Assembly (NCBI GenBank): GCA_031267205.1
Contig: JAIRZN010000028.1
Span: 1-9,117 of the forward strand
Direction: 5' to 3'
Length of the DNA stretch: 9,117 bases
DNA from: Tannerellaceae bacterium
GTDB taxonomy: Bacteria; Bacteroidota; Bacteroidia; Bacteroidales; Tannerellaceae
This document shows positions 6,177-9,117 of the stretch, piece after piece; position 1 is the first letter of the stretch, and each line of letters starts with the position of its first letter. A program made the translations under genes and the position numbers. The notes beneath the pieces were generated by a model, which saw nothing but the letters and a program-made list of their open reading frames with translations, did not search any database and was not told the DNA's origin.

Positions 6177-8081
6177 ATGGAAAAAATACGGACACTCACT
6201 CTCTTACTCCTTTGCGCGTTAATACACTCGTGCGCGAATATAGGATCGCCCAACGGAGGGCCATACGATGAGTCCCCCCCGCGGTTTGTAAGCAGTAAGC
6301 CAATCTCCAATCAAACGAACTACAAGGGAAAAACCGTCGAAATACTTTTCGACGAACTCATACAGGTGGACAAACCGAACGAGAACGTAATCGTAACGCC
6401 TCCGCAGATGCAACTCCCCGTCATACGCCCGGCCGGAAGGAAAGTCACGGTCGAACTGCGCGACAGCCTGCTGGAAAACACTACCTACACAATAGATTTC
6501 ACAAATTCTATCGCCGACAACAACGAGAAGAATGTGCTGGAGAACTTCTCTTTCGCCTTCTCTACCGGCGACATCATTGACTCGCTGGAAGTATCGGGAT
6601 ACCTGCTTAACGCGGAAAACCTTGAACCGATGCCCGGTATTACCATCGGTCTGCACAGTAATCCGGAAGATAGCGCCTTCGTGAAGGAAACCTTCGTCCG
6701 CACTTCGCGCACGAACGACAGGGGATGGTTCAGGATACGCAATATAGCGCACGGCGCCTATCGCATCTATGCCCTCAACGACAAAAACCGCGATTACAAG
6801 TTCGACCAGCCGGGTGAAGACATCGCTTTCCTCGATTCCCTGATTGTACCGTCTTTCGAGTTCGCTTCACGGCAGGATACCTTGTGGAGGGACTCGCTTA
6901 CGATTGATTCCATATATACCACCGGATATACGCGCTTCATGCCTGATGATATTGAAATGAGGCTCTTCCTCGAAGCGTTTCAGCGCCAATACATACTGCG
7001 ACCCGAACGCGCGCAGGCAAACCGTTTCACTCTCCGTTTCAATGCGCCCTTGGATACAATCATTGCGCCCGTGCCGCTCAATTTCACCCCTCCCGACAAT
7101 TGGTACATCCCACAGTGGACGGACGGGAAGAAGGCCGTCAACTATTGGCTTACAGATTCGACAATATGGAAACAGGACACGCTGCAAATGGCCATCACCT
7201 ATCCGGCCAGCGATTCGCTGAACATACTGCGCCCACAGACGGATACCTTATCCATATTTATGCGAAACCAACCGAGGGAAACCGCAAGACGGAAGAATGA
7301 CGACGGGCCGGAAGCTCCGGTCTTCCTCGGCATGAATGTCAAGGCGTCGGGAATCATGGACGTTTACGATACCGTCTCCATAACGTTCGACGAGCCGGCG
7401 CTTAATCCGCACAAAGACCTGTTCTATCTTGAGCAGAAAAACGATACGCTATGGACGCCCGTGGAGTTCGACTTTTTCCCCGACTCGGCAAACGCGCTCG
7501 GATTCTTTATCCACCGGAAATGGCTTTACGGCGAGGAATATCGCTTGGAAGTGGATTCGGCCTCAATCTCCAGTCCATACGGGAAATCAAACAACCGCAT
7601 AAGCCAAACGTTCAAAATAAAAGATGAAGACCAGTACGGACATCTTTACATCAACATCGCGGGCCTGGACACGATCCCCGCTTACGTAGATTTGCTCAAC
7701 GGCAGCGATATACCCGTGCGGAAAGCTGCAGTAACAGGCGGAGGCGTACTCTTTATGAATTTACCTCCGGGCAAGTACTACGCCCGGCTGATACTGGACG
7801 AGAACAATAATATGATGTGGGACACGGGGAACTACACGGAAAAACGACAGCCGGAAACCGTCTTCTATTACCCCAAGGAGATAGAAATAATGAAAAACTG
7901 GCAGCTTGAGATTCAAGACCCTCCGTGGAACATAAGGACGACGCCGTTCACAAGGCAGAAATTATTGGAAATAACAAAGAATAAACCCAAAGAGGCCGCA
8001 AAGCCGCAAAGAGATTACAGGAATGAAGGAAGGCAACAATCATCAGGCAATTCAGGAGGCATGGGTGGGATACGCTTTTAA
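6177..8081 (+). CDS. Lipoprotein with SbsA Ig-like (Big_5) domain
   Basis: This 634-residue protein is probably an outer-membrane or periplasmic lipoprotein. The N-terminus (KIRTLTLLLLCALIHSC) is a signal sequence ending in a lipobox-like LIHSC, with Cys19 as the likely lipid-modified residue. Residues about 30-131 (SPPRFVSSKPISNQTN, then ILFDELIQVD, YTIDFTNSIADNNE and FSFAFSTG) match the Big_5/SbsA Ig-like fold. Residues about 136-220 look like a carboxypeptidase-regulatory or prealbumin-like beta domain ending in NDKNRDYKFDQPGED. A similar C-terminal segment has LPPGKYYARLILDENNNMMWD, near residue 540. The D-x-N-x-(D/N)-x3-D spacing in both resembles calcium-binding loops. The tail is low-complexity and rich in Gln, Ser and Gly. 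The start is fixed by the signal sequence. The gene sits 20 nt after DUF2851 and overlaps or nearly touches the DUF3108 gene, so co-transcription is likely. Its molecular role is unknown; a structural or binding role at the cell surface is inference. Confidence 0.85.
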   Translation: MEKIRTLTLLLLCALIHSCANIGSPNGGPYDESPPRFVSSKPISNQTNYKGKTVEILFDELIQVDKPNENVIVTPPQMQLPVIRPAGRKVTVELRDSLLENTTYTIDFTNSIADNNEKNVLENFSFAFSTGDIIDSLEVSGYLLNAENLEPMPGITIGLHSNPEDSAFVKETFVRTSRTNDRGWFRIRNIAHGAYRIYALNDKNRDYKFDQPGEDIAFLDSLIVPSFEFASRQDTLWRDSLTIDSIYTTGYTRFMPDDIEMRLFLEAFQRQYILRPERAQANRFTLRFNAPLDTIIAPVPLNFTPPDNWYIPQWTDGKKAVNYWLTDSTIWKQDTLQMAITYPASDSLNILRPQTDTLSIFMRNQPRETARRKNDDGPEAPVFLGMNVKASGIMDVYDTVSITFDEPALNPHKDLFYLEQKNDTLWTPVEFDFFPDSANALGFFIHRKWLYGEEYRLEVDSASISSPYGKSNNRISQTFKIKDEDQYGHLYINIAGLDTIPAYVDLLNGSDIPVRKAAVTGGGVLFMNLPPGKYYARLILDENNNMMWDTGNYTEKRQPETVFYYPKEIEIMKNWQLEIQDPPWNIRTTPFTRQKLLEITKNKPKEAAKPQRDYRNEGRQQSSGNSGGMGGIRF

Positions 8082-8925
8082 GCGGAGCTTATGCATGTTG
8101 GCGATTCTACTCATCATCGTTCCGGCCGTCAAACCGGACGCGCAGTCGTGCGACTGGAACAGCGCATTCCACCACGGCGAAAGTATCACCTACGACCTCT
8201 ATTTCAAGTGGGGAGTATTCATGCCCAGAGCCGGCCTGGCGCATTTTACGGTAAAAGATGCAACACACAACAACAAAAAGGCCTGGGAATATAAGTTGCA
8301 GTTTAATACGGCAGGAATGTTTGAGAAGGTGTTCAAAATGCGCGACACGCTAACCACCTATTTCGCTCCCGACAATAAACTTATCTTTAGCGATAAGCGC
8401 ACCGAGGAAGGAGGCTATTACCTGGTAGACCGGATAACATTCGGGCCGGATGAAGACAAAAACGCCGTTCACTCGCTGCGTTATGGGCGGTCGGGCGTTA
8501 AAATCGACACGACGCTGATCGTCGGCGAATGCGCCTATGATATGTTGGCCGCAGCAATGTACCTGCGTTCGATTGACTGGGGAAAACTGAAAACGAAGGC
8601 CGAATACCCATTCCGCGTCGTCGTCGGGCGGGATATTGTCAACGCAAGCTATCGTTATACAGGCCAAGCAATCGTTTCCCCCAATGAAAAAACAAAATAC
8701 CGCACCCATCATTTCTACATCGACGTATACGACCCGGCGTTTGAGCAAAGCAAAGAAGCGGCCGAAGTATGGGTAGGCGACGATGCGAACCATATTCCCA
8801 TACGGGTCCGCGCCAAGCTAAAGATAGGAGCGGTGGAAGTATACCTCAAAGACGCCGACAACCTGAAGCACGCCCTTTCCTGCCGTGTCGTATTAACGAA
8901 CCAATCCCAAAGGAAAAACTTCTGA
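8023..8925 (+). CDS. Exported DUF3108 family protein
   Basis: The mature part resembles the DUF3108 family of beta-rich periplasmic proteins with no known function. Typical stretches are the opening CDWNSAFHHGESITYDLYFK, TTYFAPDNKLIFSDKRTEEG in the middle, and HHFYIDVYDP and WVGDDANHIPIRVRAKLKIG towards the end. The start is uncertain. ATG 8023 gives 300 residues and a 59-nt overlap with the upstream gene, and follows ACAGGA, a weak Shine-Dalgarno-like sequence. GTG 8065 gives a neat signal peptide (GYAFKRSLCMLAILLIIV) and a 17-nt overlap. ATG 8095 leaves a 13-nt gap but lacks the basic n-region. All three keep the hydrophobic core and a likely signal peptidase site after DAQS. The widest frame is reported; 8065 is also attractive. 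It is the last gene of the run, and no clear terminator follows. Confidence 0.82.
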   Translation: MKEGNNHQAIQEAWVGYAFKRSLCMLAILLIIVPAVKPDAQSCDWNSAFHHGESITYDLYFKWGVFMPRAGLAHFTVKDATHNNKKAWEYKLQFNTAGMFEKVFKMRDTLTTYFAPDNKLIFSDKRTEEGGYYLVDRITFGPDEDKNAVHSLRYGRSGVKIDTTLIVGECAYDMLAAAMYLRSIDWGKLKTKAEYPFRVVVGRDIVNASYRYTGQAIVSPNEKTKYRTHHFYIDVYDPAFEQSKEAAEVWVGDDANHIPIRVRAKLKIGAVEVYLKDADNLKHALSCRVVLTNQSQRKNF

Positions 8926-9117
8926 TCTTTAGCCGGCGCACTCGCAAATACCTATTTTATATAAGTCCGTCTTACGCCCGGCGCAAAATAACGCGCATCA
9001 TCGGCGCATGCATCACAGTGTCATTATTCGCCCGGCCGGACAAGTTTCTCCCGCAAGTTTTTCCATTTTTGAGTTGAAAGCGGCCTCAACTTACGTCCGT
9101 GTCCTCATGTCCCCCTC
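8926..9117. other. Intergenic region with a small dyad
   Basis: No gene, RNA or clear promoter is seen here. AGTTGA (9072-9077) and TCAACT (9086-9091) form a 6-bp hairpin with an 8-nt loop, AAGCGGCC. It is preceded, not followed, by T runs, so it is not a convincing terminator for the upstream gene. The 11-mer AAGCGGCCTCA at 9078-9088 also occurs at 626-636 in the repeat array. Confidence 0.5.

Noticed and set aside
8940..9040. GC-rich GGCGC/GCGC motifs after the DUF3108 gene as a terminator
   Set aside because: The motifs are mostly direct repeats (CCGGCGCA twice), not a stable hairpin followed by T residues.

Overview
The window looks like chromosomal DNA of a Bacteroidales bacterium, perhaps Parabacteroides/Tannerella-like (inference). 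The reasons are the single-chain SecD-SecF fusion, three families typical of Bacteroidetes (DUF2851, a Big_5/Ig-like lipoprotein and a DUF3108 protein), several TAnnTTTG -7 promoter elements, and starts without a clear Shine-Dalgarno sequence. All full-length genes lie on the + strand.

Layout: positions 1-804 hold no convincing gene. A strong minus-strand promoter (87-116) points out of the left edge, so a leftward gene probably begins outside the window. Next to it lies an array of about twelve tandem 42-bp units (183-685), built round the near-palindrome TTTCCCAA-NN-TTGGGAAA. It has two sub-families and a near-perfect 84-bp duplication. It fills the region between the leftward promoter and a rightward gene for a NIPSNAP-like protein with a twin-arginine leader (805-1575). 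A long dyad follows, then a good Bacteroidetes promoter and the large secDF gene (1726-4767), which ends in a clear intrinsic terminator (4791-4826).

The right half is a compact run of three genes: DUF2851 (4882-6156), a lipoprotein with Ig-like and carboxypeptidase-regulatory-like folds (6177-8081), and an exported DUF3108 protein (8023/8065/8095-8925). Gaps are about 20 nt or the genes overlap, so they are probably co-transcribed. Two of the three products appear to be exported, but no pathway can be assigned. The last 190 bases hold no gene.

The most unusual element is the 42-bp array. Its period is a multiple of three and its core is palindromic, so it stays open in several frames on both strands and yields 14-residue peptide repeats. 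Whether it acts as DNA (operators or recombination sites), as structured RNA or as a decayed repeat gene cannot be settled from this window alone.
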